Counted from the first letter of the stretch, positions 11,601-24,811 are shown. The stretch is 64,000 nucleotides of DNA from Rhyacophila brunnea (GCA_022495005.1 JAGYXB010000269.1:1116001-1180000); one strand, 5' to 3'. Numbers and translations: made by a program. Notes: generated by a model from the sequence alone, not told the origin.

Positions 11601-11969
11601 ATGCGCAAGAGACTGTCAAAAACATCAAACCGTCCAGCCCGTAAGAAAAATTATGAAAACTAAAAAAACGCATTGAATTGCCTGGAAAAAAGAAGTGTGA
11701 GATCAAATTCGTCAATCTGGGCAGCACAATATGCGAGAAGTACATAATTATTGAAAAAATGCTCATATTATGTAAATTGTTCTACGATGTGAAAATAATA
11801 CGATTTCCTAGTCAGAATAAAACACAAATAATTAGTCTATATTTTTTTTACATTAATAAGGATAAATAATTATAATAGGATATTATATTATTATTAATAG
11901 GAATAAATTTGTATCACAATATTCATTTAAGTCATTTAAATATTCTGACCAAATTGAACGAGATAATTA
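11601..11969. other. No gene recognised
   Basis: AT-rich; the ORF at 11678 has no support. Confidence 0.4.
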
Positions 11970-12337
11970 AGACGATACATCAGTGAAACGGCAAATAATT
12001 TTCAACTATAGGCGCGACGAAATTTTGGACTCGTCGGAGAGAGAACGTCGAGCTGGGAACACGTCAATTTGTTTCGTGATCGCGACGGGGGTATTAATTC
12101 TTAAATCGTGTAAAGATGACTAAAAACGTTACCCATTTACTTGAAAAAGAAAACATGTCAATGAATATATTATTATTGTTACTAATAGAGCAATAAACAG
12201 AACATTAAATGGACGAATGTTGGATTTATATGACAAAATATATTTCGTTCGGCATGCGTTATTTGGACCCGCGACCCGCAGTCCGCGCATCGCCTAGCCA
12301 CAATTTTTTTAGGCCATGCCTCAACTGAGGTATAGCC
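11970..12337 (-). mobile_element. PIF/Harbinger-like element A, copy 4
   Basis: 368 bp, starts AGACGATACATCAGTGAAAC, ends CAACTGAGGTATAGCC, TTA on both sides. Only 456 bp after copy 3 and in the same orientation. Confidence 0.88.
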
Positions 12338-12665
12338 TTAAGTAAAACATGGGGTTAATACCCACGAATTCTTCTTAAGTTTAACCAATTTTTGTAATAA
12401 TATTGAGAGTAAACCAGTAGAGAGGGTGGTCCATGTAAATGCCTCAGTTGCCACCTACTATTTTCGTAATTATTTTCAAATATTATTTTTCGACCCCGGT
12501 GCTCCTACTAATTTAGAGCCCTTCGCCTGCACTTCGTCGTAACACATATCAAAACATTACTCGTTGCTCGCGGAGCATTACAGACATTAATGCTCCAATT
12601 TTATCAGATTCAATAAGAACATTACTTTGATATTGCTTGGTATTCATATATTTGATAGGTACGTA
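12338..12665. other. No gene recognised
   Basis: Nothing identified. Confidence 0.4.
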
Positions 12666-13035
12666 CAGTGACGTCCCGTGGGGGTAGGCAGATTGAGCGT
12701 CGCTTGGGGGCGGCAGTTACTGGAAGGGCGGCAGATCGAGGTGAATCTTTTGGTTTATATAGAAATAGCTACCTAAACTGAGTACTTAATAACGAAAATA
12801 TATTTTCTTTAAAAAATTCAGTACACTGGTTGGAAAGAAACTATATTAATTAACATAAAAAGGTTTAACGTTTTATTTTTTGTCGGGTTCGCGATGTCTA
12901 GTTTACTTCCGTTGCCCTTCGACGTCTTTGATGACCAGAAACGACACCAGCACGGATGAGACATAATTTTGTATAAAAAATGGAGCGGCATTATGGCACT
13001 GCCCAGCGGCGGCATTTTGTCTAGGGACGTCACTG
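12666..13035 (+). mobile_element. hAT-like element D, copy 2
   Basis: CAGTGACGTCCCGTGGGGGT ... TTTGTCTAGGGACGTCACTG, with exact duplication GGTACGTA (12658-12665, 13036-13043). 370 bp, no transposase. Confidence 0.92.
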
Positions 13036-13587
13036 GGTACGTATGATTGCACATACTTGTTAACCTAGTTTTGAATCATTTAGAATTTCATATACCTACA
13101 TATTATGTACTGATATGAATTAAGGGTACCTAAATAGGATCTACTAGGACATAATATCATATTATATATAATAATATAAGACTATTGGGAGTATAAAATA
13201 CGGGAAAGGGGAAATCGGTAAGAGCAAGGAGAAAGTTAGTTTTCAGGACTTGAGTTTCAATCCTCTGACCTAGCTCACGCGCCATCCAAATTCTGTAAAT
13301 ATTACTTGCTGTATGTACTTATGGCCGAGAAAGTTCCTGAAGTATGAAATATAAAGTTGGACGCCACTCCCGAAGGAGACAATGTCAGATGCAACAAAAG
13401 CTGTGGAAGGCTAATTTAAATAAAAGACTGCAGTCTTAGATTATAGAAAAATATAGATAGAGCTATCGCATGTGTTTGTCCTTCAAAACATGACGAACTT
13501 TTTCACGCACTTGCCTCGCCCCCTTCACGCTTCCTCCGCGACCCTTTTCTGGGTTATTCGAAAATATGTGTGACAGTGTGCGTGTCG
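13036..13587. other. No gene recognised
   Basis: Nothing identified. Confidence 0.4.
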
Positions 13588-13670
13588 TAGTGTTGCCAGA
13601 TATCGAATATTTATTCCAATGTTATAATTTTACAAGCGATGTTTTTATAAATTATATTATGGCAACACTG
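13588..13670. mobile_element. Minimal 83-bp CAGTGTTGCC-type MITE
   Basis: TAGTGTTGCCAGATA at the left, TATGGCAACACTG at the right. Flanks GCGTGTCG and GCGTGTTC are similar. Probably a very short relative of the elements at 24116 and 25098. Confidence 0.5.
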
Positions 13671-14586
13671 GCGTGTTCGCTATGCACTTGGTAAAACATT
13701 ACTCACTAAAATCGGCTCATGCGGAGGGCTTGACTGCAGTAGTGGATAATAAATATATAAATATAATTCTCTGGTATGCAAACAAGGTACATCTGACATG
13801 GTAATAATACAAAACACGAGGTTTAAATGGAATTTAAGTAGAATGGAACGATAAGCTAGGGTGAAATATAAATAATTAAACTGGCCACGACGTCCGGATA
13901 CCGAATATCACTAGTACAATATTGTATTGCTAATTTACTTACCTACCTATTATATTCTGTCTTTCCCTTGTATTCCGGTGGTTTTATGATGAATTTTTAA
14001 GTGTCTTATATAAACATAAATTTGATATCAATACTATACGGCCATATATATCTCCGATATAACAACTCGCGGTGAACTGTGATACGACTATAATGACTAC
14101 ACTTTAAAAAAAATTAATCAACAACGAATAAGAAAATTCCACCATGAATAATTAATGTATCTTGACTATTGGTATTGATACGCCACTGGCATACGACTTA
14201 TTTCACCAACATCTTACAACTTGTACTTATGTCATTATTTTTATCTCACGTGTCTCTAATACAGCGAATGTCAACCTTCAATGTGCATGTGTCCATAATA
14301 ATTATTATTCTAAAATGGTGGCTAATTATATTCTGAAGTTTGTTAGTGGACTGCGTGTATTTTTGATTGTACCTACCCATACGAAAGTGATCCGAAATCA
14401 AAATAATCCAGACAATCGAGGTTTCACTGTGTATGAATAAGTGACAGCTAGAACCCAGATATTATATAAATTAATTAATAATAATAAAGTATATTGGAAT
14501 AATTCTAGTGTCACCATGGGCGATTCGGAGTTGTATTGGCATTGTTTGCAACAATGTATATTACAACATTTTTCAACAATACAAAT
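13671..14586. other. No gene recognised
   Basis: AT-rich. ORFs at 14162 and 14441 show no recognisable domain. Confidence 0.4.
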
Positions 14587-14799
14587 CAGGCCTCGAAATG
14601 GCTGGAGCGCACCGGAGCGCAGTTCCTATTCATAAAATCCCCACAATTTTCGCTCCTTCTCATGGAAAATTTAATTTGACCATATAACCAAAAAGATCTA
14701 ACACACTTGTTTTTGTATACACATAAAATTAGATAACTCTGTTAATATTTTTGTAAAATGGAGCACTCCGGTTCGTATTTTTTTTAATTTCAAGCGCTG
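14587..14799 (+). mobile_element. hAT-like MITE B, copy 1
   Basis: CAGGCCTCGAAATGGCTGGA ... TTTCAAGCGCTG; duplication ATACAAAT / ATACCAAT (one change). Internal landmarks ACCGGAGCGC and GAGCACTCCGGTTCGT shared with other B copies. Confidence 0.85.
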
Positions 14800-15930
14800 A
14801 TACCAATACAGCTGCGAATGACTTTTACTGTAGTGTCACTCTAGTACAGGGTTGACGAACCTTTTTACGTACGCGTGCCAAAATTTCCCAAATAATATTT
14901 TTCGACTGTCTGACGTGCGTGTAGTTTTTCATGACGAAAAAAATAGTTTTTAAGAATTCTATTAAAAAAGTTTAAAAATTACAATAGTTTACTTCTTGAT
15001 ATTCTATCTTTCACCGTATTTCTAGCCGAAGACATATCTTTTATTCTTTTATTTGTTTTTCCTTGTTTTCAAATTAGTCAAAGAGATCGTGGAAGCATTT
15101 AAACCACTCTTCTTTCATATTATATTCTCCATCATTGAACGGTTTTCGATTGAATATTTTTATTTTTAATTCCCCGATCCTAACGACCGACCTATGCAAT
15201 TGTATATTTTACATTAAGGGGCGGCTGAAGAGCTCCGTATTCAAATATAATTTAGTACGAAATCGACCTCGGCGTCGTACGCACGTTAATTTAAATCGAT
15301 CTTTTGGCAAAAATCACTAATCATCGGAGATTTTATTTAAAAAAAAAACATTATTATTAGTATTATTACTATTGTCGACATTCTACATTATTATTATTGT
15401 GGACAATCTTACATTATTATTTGATAAACACCACCTGCACGTGTCCGCTGATCAGAAAACAGGGCTGTCAAAATAATATAATATTTGTAAAATGTTAATT
15501 TCATCATAGTTTTTAATCAAACCTGTGCAAGTACATACTGATAACTTGGGTGGATATCGTGGCAAACATACTATTGATATATCTACGGGTATATTATTAT
15601 TATAACCCAATTCAAATTGAACATAGGTTGATACTCAAATACTATTATAGTATCTTTATGATTTCGAGAAAATAATACGATGGAATATATTATATAATCC
15701 ATTTTGGTTGCCAGTTTTACTGCGATGAATCACTGTGTTCCTTACTGTCTTTTTTTATTCGTAGGTTTGTTTACTATGTACACCGAGAAATTTCCATTAA
15801 TAATATCGGAAATGAGTTGGAATATAATGCAACCAAAACTGGAAAAATTCTATTATGGGTGTTTACTTTTTGAATTAGTTGACCCCAGAAAAACAGGTAC
15901 ATGCCACTACGTGAACCACAGTGGATATTA
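14800..15930. other. No gene; ATT-rich repeat tract
   Basis: 15345-15425 is an irregular ATT-rich tandem tract (CATTATTATT...GTCGACATTCTA..., repeated about every 45 bp). Otherwise unrecognised. Confidence 0.45.
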
Positions 15931-16087
15931 TGCCGGGTCCAAATTGGCAACATGTTGCCGGCAACCTCGTTAAATTTTACGATAAGTATGATAATTATCG
16001 TAAAAATTTTTAAGCCATTATGATAATTATCGTAAAATTTATCGAGGTTGTCGCGCGACATTGTTTTGCGCCAGTGTGGACCCGGCA
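15931..16087. mobile_element. Palindromic PIF/Harbinger-like MITE
   Basis: 157 bp that folds almost completely: TGCCGGGTCCA...CAACCTCG...TTTTACGATAA left, inverted right, TTA on both sides (15928-15930, 16088-16090). The centre repeats TATGATAATTATCGTAAAA. Confidence 0.85.
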
Positions 16088-19000
16088 TTAGATGCACAAA
16101 ACTTAAATAAAATATATTATAAATTAAATTTAAAAAGTACATTATAATTAATTGCGTCGGCAGCCCTGTCAGACACTTTTTCTAGTGACAGTCATTTTTT
16201 ATAGTCATTTTTTATATGCCCGCCAGTCCGATGGATTAATAAAAAAATAATGTGTCTAGTGACTGTATGTTAATAATTATTTTTAGGCACTCTTAATATA
16301 ATATATAATTTCGCCCATTGGCTTTACCTACCACTTGTTTCACTAGTATAAAAGTGAAGTTGCGCAGGCAATAAAAGTCACTTTCTTTTTATAATAGGCA
16401 GACAGTAAATTCTACGTTTTAAAAAATATGCATTAGAATTAAACAATACCTATTATTTTTAATATGTAGGTCCTAAACATTACAAATAAGCACTATTCAT
16501 TAGTAATGTTTTTTGGATAGCACATGAAATAAAAATGTAGGTTGATATGTATGTCAACATCCTTCGTATGTTTAGTTGTCGGACAATTTCAGGTTAAAAA
16601 GTTATTAATATATTATTAAGTTTATATCGTGGCCAACACATAATCAAAAAAGTTATCATATCCATCATATCAGTTGCAATACTTCCCACCAAAGAACTGA
16701 TAAACATATTGAATTTAGTAACATTAAATTTTATTAGTAAATTTATTAGAAAATAAATTTTATTAGAAAGTACTATTTTTTGGTCACCCCATAGCTTCAC
16801 TTCACAAGCTTCACTTGTAGGGAGTTTATTGAGACAAACATTGGCGGCAACCTTTTTATATTAACTAGTAGACCAGTTATTATGGACCACATGTAAAAAA
16901 ATCATATTTTCAATTCTCAAGGCCGATTCTGTAGAGCGTCGATTATTCTTAAAAAGGATTTGCCTGCAATTTTTTATACAATGTTATTAATTTGTCATTT
17001 ATGCATGAATTTCGTCGTTTCCGTTTGCGCATTGATTGGTTAACATAATATGAAAAACCGAAGAAAATACGGATGGCTATGTTTTTTATATTATAAGTAG
17101 ATAAATACTTACTTATATATTTATTTTTTGTAAAACTTTTTTTATAAAAAAACATTTTTTAAATACATATACGTAAGTAATTTATTTTCTCTTCAAAATG
17201 AAAGTATGATCCCAGTGTACAAAATAGACTTTGAAGCAGTGTCATATTTATTGGATACAGGACTTTAAATCCCAGAGATGAAATCCACAAGATCGTTCCG
17301 TCTTGTAGAAAAAATTAATATTTGCGTCTGTGGTAAAATTGTGGTAAATTCACTTACTTTTTTAAATTTATACGAAACTTGTCGGAATCATGGTAAAAAA
17401 AATAATATCTGTGTCGTTCGTAAACCTCGATTTTCGCCTGCGGTGCTGACAATATTTGTATGCCCTTATCTTGATAGCCAGAAGTTTAAAGATTATTATT
17501 CTATTTGACCGTCTGAGATTGGCAGTTACGTAGGTATATAGGAAAAAAATCATTCACATTTTTGGAAAATTAACCAGTGCCCTTGCTTTCATTTTTTTGT
17601 TCCTTTCCAATCCAATCGGCTTTTCCGATATTTTGTTGCACGTCCAAAATCAATGTCGAGAGTTTTTTCTTAGCCTTCCTTTAAAAAATTAATGTCCTTT
17701 CGATTTATTTTTAATCAATATTTTTGTGAACGGTGTACTTAGCTAATATTATAAAATATAAACATCGTTATTAATTATTATCATTCTGAGATTTAGGGCC
17801 CCACGTCCGTTGGGAAGCAATACTTTAGCTATATCACTTCGTGGGAAGCAGTACGCAGCGATAGTCTCAGGTGGTGTATTAGCGCCGCAGGCTCATTTTT
17901 TGAAATACGCTTAAGCGTTAGCGTCAGTGTTACCGCAACACTATTGGAAAATCTAAATCAAATAGTTCAGCGATAAATCAATAGTGGGCTTTAACTATGA
18001 CGTTGCCGCGCTGAGTTTTAAATGCTTTCACATAAAACAAATTTAACCGTGTGCAGTAGGCGGCAATGTTCATTGCTGATAACTGGCTCAATTTTGATTG
18101 CTTCATTTCATTCTGCTATAAGATTTCAGAAATTCCCTTCCCAAATAAAACACTCCGTACTTCAATAATATTATCTACAATTCTACAACGCGATATCTAA
18201 CCAAACTAATCTTTCTAAAAAGCACGCTTTAAAATTGTTATATAATACATTACTAAATTGATTGCATTTTGCACTGTTTCTCTATCATTTTACAATTCTC
18301 GCAGAACCTCCGATACAGCTCACCGAACGTGGTTGGGAAACACTGCTCTAATGGATGATGAATAAAATAAACATACAAACAAAAGGTGAACGAAAAACCT
18401 GAAATAATAAAAAAACAACAAATTTGAATTTAAAACTATTCTTCGGCTTAAGACATTATTTGCGTGACAACAACAATAACAAATAATAATTTATTTTAGT
18501 CGTTGCATTTCTCAGCTGCATTAAGACTCGTTTAAGACTGATGCAATCTCACACTTCAGTGCGTTATAAATGTACTAATTGCTACTAATGTATACATAAT
18601 AAATAGCGAGGGCCATGAAATCACAGTAATGACAATTTATTATGTTAGTGTAGAATAGATATTATCGAAATAATATGTACTTTTTTTTTTAAATAACTGC
18701 CTCCAGCATCTGCAAAAAATATCAAATAGGTATGGTGTAATATTATAATCATAAAAAGATTTTTGGAGGTTCCGATTCCGTTTCGGCTTTATCAAGATTC
18801 AGAATCAAGGGAGTCGGTCCCGATTTCAGTTCTAAAAATAAAATTAAGGAGTTTCAGAGTTCGGTTCCGTTTCCGTTTCCAACTCTTTGCTGTTGTCTGG
18901 TTACAATATGACATAAATTATACGTATTATATTTCGCCGTAGCACCGCTCTACGTGAACTGAGGTGGAGTGAACCCTTTCATAGGCTGTTCGACACCCAA

Positions 19001-21312
19001 ATCATTCGCGTCACGATATTCTCAGTCATGATGTTTTGAAGTGGTGACGAATAAAAAGTAGTAATATTCCATTTACCTAAATAATTTGAATCTTTCTGTT
19101 TCTGGGGAGGGTGTGGACCCCTAGTAGTTAATATAATTATTGAAGTGACACATTATTGTTAAAAAATAAGTAAGTACTTATATGAAATTAAAAAAATGCT
19201 GGTGGCAGAATTTGAATTTCTGTCAGTGATAAAACTGCCAGTGGCATAGCTAAGAGTGGGCGACGATGCATTTGCCCCGGGCGCAGATCGAATTGGGGCG
19301 CAGAAGTGAAGATTCGGTTGACGTGCTACAATATTTTGATGTCGAGGACCAGAGATAATTATTAATTAATAAATAATATTCAAAATCGACCAACCAAGAC
19401 TTAAGGCCAATGCTTCTCGTTCTTCGCTGTAAAGGTTTTTCCAAGCAGTATGCACATACCTGGAAAAAATCTGTTAATATTTCAAATATTTTTTTCAAAA
19501 TATGCACATCTAAATAGCACAGTTGGTACGATACCATATTAAATTTAATAGTTGTGTAGTAAAAAAAGCAAACATGTAAGTCAAGTTTTCGTATTTATTG
19601 AGAAAACTAGTGACATCGATATCAAGAGATAAAAACCCTTATTTTTAGCCGTTTTTTCTTATTTGTCGCTTTCTCTTTGAAATAAAAAATATATTTTATT
19701 TTTCCCATTGCATTTAGATAGGTATTGATCGATTAAAATATGTTTAAAGCGTTAATTTGATAACGAATTATAATGAATTTCTATGCGTCTCCCCCTTGAT
19801 ATTGACGTGCAGCTAATAATGGCGCGTTCCCTCTATTCCGAGGATGTTTCCTTCTTCGTGCTATTATAAACCCTAAAATCAACGAACATCAGTGCAGTAT
19901 TCTCAGTACAAAACGGAAATGTCAACCTGAAGTGACCAAATTATGAGGTAAACAATACTGTCTTCTTATGATTACGAATTTCTACATTGTTTTAAACAAT
20001 TATCCGTAAGTAGTTTTTATTATATTAAAAAACATTGTTAATTGATTTTTTAGTATATTTGTTGAGTTATTATATTTATTTTGAAATTTTACCGTTTTCA
20101 AAAAGTATACAATATAATTTTTATACTTACCAATTTTTTCTTCAGTTCAGGGGACCGTACAATAATTTAAAATACTTATATTATAGTTAGGTGAGTACAA
20201 AGAGATTAATCTCTTTGGGTGAGTACATATAATTATAATCTGTATTACTTAAATCTTTTTATGGTACCTAACCAAAAACAGCTCAACTTAATGCTTATAC
20301 GTAGAATATGTATAATTTTTTTTACTTTAGGGAGTGGTGCTAAAGTACGTTGATATACCCTGAAAACACGTATTATGATTATAATTAACTAAGCATCAAT
20401 TACCAATTCTAACACTTACAATTAGTATTAAAAAACTAAATGTTACAAATATCTGATCAAAAGGTCTCAGAATTCACTTTGCTGTCGCAAACAGTAAAAA
20501 TAGGTGCTTTGAATGAATGCCAATTTTATTTTAGCGCACAAGCTGTGATAACATTTTTGCCTATTGTTTGCCTAGATATCATACTTCTAAAGTAATAAAG
20601 GTATATATATATCAAATTATTGATAACAAACGCAAAAGAAAGCTTGTTATTACAAAAAATATATTATTATAAAATACAATATATTATGTGGTCACTCGTC
20701 AGCACACGCGTCAAAGTGAAGGAGTTTACTTTATTGTTATGAGGTCCATTGGAACAATTTATTCAGCGATATCGTTGTGCGGCTGATTTTGGCATATTTG
20801 ATTCGGCGAAACTGTACAGTCAATTAACACAAAACATAACGTAACATGAATTACATTGCGAATATGTACTGGTCTGAAGTCGTGAATAATTGTCGAGACC
20901 TACCGATGTTAAGGTTCGTTCGTGTTTCGTTAGGTACACATCTTCAGCAAGTTTTACTCTACTGCGTTATACCTACCGCACTATTTCACTTCAATGAAAT
21001 CATCAAAATCACAAAATACAGATTCAATTATGCAGATACCTCTTATACTATACATTAGAACAGTGATTACTAAATCTAATAAAACGTAATAAATGGGTAG
21101 TAAATTGACATTTATCAATACCCGCATTAAGTCGCACTATAGCAATAATTATTATGAAATCATGTAAAATGTTAACGAGGTCTAAAGTATAATTTCTCAT
21201 AACAGGCAATAATTTCTCGTTAATAATATTACTCTACAATTAAATATTAAAAGATAACTCAAAGAAGACTAAACTTTTTACATTTTGTATGGGACATTTT
21301 TTGTAGTAAAAT
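16088..21312. other. 5.2 kb without recognised gene
   Basis: AT-rich. Minor items: GTGGTTGGGAAACACTG near 18331 looks like one end of a hAT element; GTTCCGATTCCG-type repeats at 18770-18890; CAGTGGCATAGCTAAG and CCCCGGGCGCAG at 19240-19290 look like a hAT-type end. None has a partner end that I could find. No coding region supported. Confidence 0.4.
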
Positions 21313-21566
21313 CAGCGCTCGAAATGGAAAAGTTAACGAACTGGAGCGCTCGACAATTTTTTGAGATATTAACATTACTCCTAATTATCAAATTACATAT
21401 AAATTAATTAGAGTATTGTATAAAAATTAGTGTTCGATTTTTTTGTATATTATGACCTATCTAGCTCAGACCGTCAAATTATTTTTCCACGAGGCGGAGC
21501 GATAATTTTACCGATTTCACGAACCGGAACGGCGCTCCGGTGCGCTCCGGTCCATATCGAGCCCTG
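21313..21566 (-). mobile_element. hAT-like MITE B, copy 3
   Basis: CAGCGCTCGAAATGGAAAAG ... TATCGAGCCCTG with exact duplication AGTAAAAT (21305-21312, 21567-21574). 254 bp, opposite in orientation to copy 4. Confidence 0.92.
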
Positions 21567-21916
21567 AGTAAAATGGCTTACCTACTTACCTATGAGGTTA
21601 GTTGTCCCAAAAATCCTGCCAGCAAGACCTATTCCTTGTCGAAGTCACAACTTTACTATATTGCGTCGTAAGGCACCGGCCCGGTCTTGAACCGATAGGG
21701 TCCAATCGAGCCTCGCGTTATAGGAGGGCATACGCTCTAATAAAAAAGCGCAGCGGTAGATTAATGTTAGTTCTTAATTTAAGTCAAAGATTTGAGAACT
21801 GCGTGTATATAATGAAGCTATTCAGAAAACATTATTCAAAAACAATCAAAATTAGCTCATTGCCATCATGAAAGATGCAGTTTAACATTAATTGTTAGAT
21901 GAATAAAACGTGCTGT
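21567..21916. other. No gene recognised
   Basis: AAGGCACCGGCCCGGTCTTG and TCCAATCGAGCCTCGCGTTA (21668-21722) partly resemble TCCAATCGGGCCTCGCACTT near 22274, a small repeat of unknown type. Confidence 0.4.
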
Positions 21917-22153
21917 CAGGGCTCTAAATGGAACGGAACGCACCGGAGCGCCGTTCCGGCTCGTGAAATTTATAAAATTATCGCTCTGTCTCGTGGAAAA
22001 AATATGTTGACCATCTGAGCTAGATAGGCCATAGAATAGAAAATCTGACACACTTATTTTTATAAAATACACATACAATTTGATGACTATGTAAATATCT
22101 TCAGAAAATTTGTCGAGCACTCCGGTTCGTAAACTTTTCCATTTCGAGCGCTG
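21917..22153 (+). mobile_element. hAT-like MITE B, copy 4
   Basis: CAGGGCTCTAAATGGAACGG ... CATTTCGAGCGCTG with exact duplication CGTGCTGT (21909-21916, 22154-22161). 237 bp, the best-preserved copy. Confidence 0.93.
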
Positions 22154-22161
22154 CGTGCTGT

Positions 22162-22565
22162 AAGTAGGTACTTTGCTGTCATGAAACTTTATCTATCAAT
22201 TAGTTGTTATACATTTACGACAACCGTTTTTGGAGGAAAAAAATACTATACTTAGGGGCCTCGATCATGTGCTCCAATCGGGCCTCGCACTTACTACCTA
22301 GGAACGGCCCTGGCAAGGCAAGGCGTTAGTAAAAAACCATCAACGAAACTTTTTTTGTACGTTGAAAATACGTGACGACCATGGAAACGGTGGAACTGAA
22401 AATTTCTCGCAAGAATAGTTACAAACGCAAGGAAAAATATTAGGTAGGTAGGTATAGGTATTGTATTCCGGAATCAACTGAGTTGCTCGCACCTGCTTAC
22501 CAGCAATCGTTCGCGACCAATCCCACCGAACAAGGCGCCTGCCATCGCAGGTCAAGGGTTCTAAT
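22162..22565. other. No gene recognised
   Basis: Contains a short repeat (22255-22290) related to 21690. No coding support for the - strand ORF. Confidence 0.4.
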
Positions 22566-22982
22566 CAGTGACGTCCCGTGGGGGTAGGCAGATTGAGCGT
22601 CGCTTGGGGGCAGCAGTTACTCGAAGGGCGGCAAATCGAGGAGAATCATTTGGTATATATAGAAATAGGTAGCTAAAAATATTTTGTTTACAAGCCTACA
22701 ATAGTAGCATACTTAGTAAAATGGTGTGCAAATAATAAATCTGTACAAACCAAATAAATGTGTGTAAAATACGAACCACATAGAACCTCAGACTCTGATG
22801 ATTTGGGTACTTATATTTATTCGCTTTTTATATCTAAATTTAATTTTGTATGTATTAGTGCTACCTATATATTTTGTTAGTAATGTATCCACATAAGAGA
22901 TTTATTAGATATTGGAGTCATGAAAGGATGATAAAAATACTGTATTAAAATTGGGGCGGCATTTTGTCTAGGGATGTCACTG
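22566..22982 (+). mobile_element. hAT-like element D, copy 3
   Basis: CAGTGACGTCCCGTGGGGGT ... TGTCTAGGGATGTCACTG with exact duplication GTTCTAAT (22558-22565, 22983-22990). 417 bp. Confidence 0.93.
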
Positions 22983-23119
22983 GTTCTAATCCCTTGTGTG
23001 GCAAATGAACACGTTGTTTTTCAATGTGTGTTTGGATACAAATACATAACTAATAGTTTGAGCAAATGGCAAATACAGAAAAAAACCTATAATAATATCT
23101 ATATTTCTTCACCATTTTC

Positions 23120-23947
23120 CAGCACTCGAAATGAACCAGAATGCACCGAAGCACAGCTCCTATTCGTGAAATCCCCGTCATTATCGTCCGCCCGTCTCGT
23201 GGAAAATGAAATATTGCATTCCGGTTCGTGAATTTTATTATCGTAATAAAAAATATATAAGCTGTATTATGTGAGGACCAAATACCGTTTGTTCAATGCG
23301 TGCGTACTACCTGTGCTCCTGTATGGCTGTGAGACATGGCATCTGACTAAGCTCCAAAGGTCTCGGCTTTTGAGCTTTGAGAATCGATGTCTCCCCCGAA
23401 TCTTGGGGGTACATTGGTACGACCGCGTTCGTGAGCAGACACCGCAGCCTTCAGTGATTGACATAATCACGAAGAGACGTTTTACATGGCTGGGACATGT
23501 GTTCATGATGCCGCCAAAGAGTGCGACACTTCGTACCCTTTAGTTCCGTCGTCGTGGCCGGCCCTCCCTCACCCTGCAGCGGTGCTACAAAAGCGATCTA
23601 TGCGCTGCAGGTCTGGAATGGCGGGAGGCGCAAGAGTTGGCGATGGATCGAGGAAAGTGGCGCAAACTTGTGCTTGCCTTATGCCCCAACGCTGGGTCGT
23701 GACAAGGTGAAAGAAAGAAGAAGAAGTAAAAAATATATAGGTATATTGATGACATGACATAAATCTCGATTTTCATCTGCGGCGCCAACATCAACAGGCT
23801 TAAAGACAGTTACTAGTACCTAGATAGTAGACAGGTATATTTCCATAGGTATATTACATACAACTATTAATTGTAATTATCATCATTACCTATCATATAA
23901 AAAATTATGAAGCGTCCGGTTCGTAAAATCTTCGATTTCTAGCGCTG
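23120..23947 (+). mobile_element. hAT-like MITE B, copy 5, split by a LINE fragment
   Basis: Left CAGCACTCGAAATGAACC..., right ...GTCCGGTTCGTAAAATCTTC then TCTAGCGCTG. Flanks CCATTTTC and TCATTTCC are alike at 6 of 8 sites. The CCGGTTCGT motif occurs on both sides of the LINE insertion. Confidence 0.6.
23266..23712 (+). pseudogene. Non-LTR retrotransposon 3' fragment
   Basis: LPVLLYGCETWHLTKLQ and FENRCLPRILG, then KRRFTWLGHVFMMP are the common C-terminal region of LINE reverse transcriptases. After a frameshift near 23525 the frame with GRPSLTLQRCYKSDL, and DRGKWRKLV finishes the typical end. Only the last 150 or so codons remain. Inserted in hAT-like B5. Confidence 0.88.
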
Positions 23948-24115
23948 TCATTTCCGCTTCACGGCTATGGTGGGAGACGGCATGAGATGAATTTTTATTC
24001 AACCCCTATTTGGAGAGCGAAGCAAGATGGACAAAGATTCATGGTGATGTCATAACGTCACAAAAATAGTATTTGGAATATTGGAATTTTGGCGAGGGTG
24101 GCGAGGAGTGAGAGC

Positions 24116-24330
24116 CAGTGTTGCCATATTTTTCTATGTTGATTAGAGTAAAAAAGGGTAAAAATTATAGTATTTCTGAAAAAAAACTATAGTACAGGAA
24201 CATTTTTCATCTCGAATCCTACAAAATTATAGTATTTTTTCATATTTGTGTAAAATTATAGTATTTTACATTTTTCACGGATTAAAAATTATAGTATTGT
24301 ACTATAATTATAGTACGGTTGGCAACACTG
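24116..24330. mobile_element. CAGTGTTGCC-type hAT-like MITE, copy 1
   Basis: CAGTGTTGCCATATTTTTC left, ACGGTTGGCAACACTG right. The inside is a string of AATTATAGTA or TACTATAATT units (about ten). Flanking octamers differ. Confidence 0.7.
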
Positions 24331-24336
24331 CTAGGG

Positions 24337-24811
24337 CAGTGTTGCCATCTTTTTGACACCGAATTATAGTATGCGGACTTATAAATAATTATAGCATTTC
24401 GGCAAAAATTATAGTACGCGTTGTCATAATGTTGAAAATGTACCTATAGGATTTTTGCTTCTCACCAAAAAAAATAACGGAGAATTTGAAGAATTCCAAG
24501 ACCTCTTTTTATTTATGTTACTCTTCCGACCAAAAATGCTTACCGATGAATTCAAGATATTTCATTTCAAGCAAAGTCAACGACTTTTTTATGTTTTTAG
24601 AGATTTTTTTTTCGAATATTGCAAATTTATAGTACTTTGCATCAATTTATAGGACGGAAATATTGAAATTTTAATACTTTTTGCGTATTTTCCCTGATAC
24701 CTATTCAAAATTATAGTATTTTGGGCGTACTATACCTTTTTTATACCGTACATAGTACACAGACGAAAATCATAGTACATACAACTCTATAATTATAATA
24801 CGGTTGGCAAG
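24337..24811. mobile_element. CAGTGTTGCC-type element, copy 2 (right end damaged)
   Basis: Left CAGTGTTGCCATCTTTTTG. Right ATAATACGGTTGGCAA without the final CACTG. Repeated AATTATAGTA units as in copies 1 and 3. It starts six bases after copy 1 ends. The ORF at 24455 inside is unrecognised. Confidence 0.6.

Noticed and set aside
23486..23794. Several overlapping ORFs on both strands
   Set aside because: Shadows of the frameshifted LINE 3' fragment.
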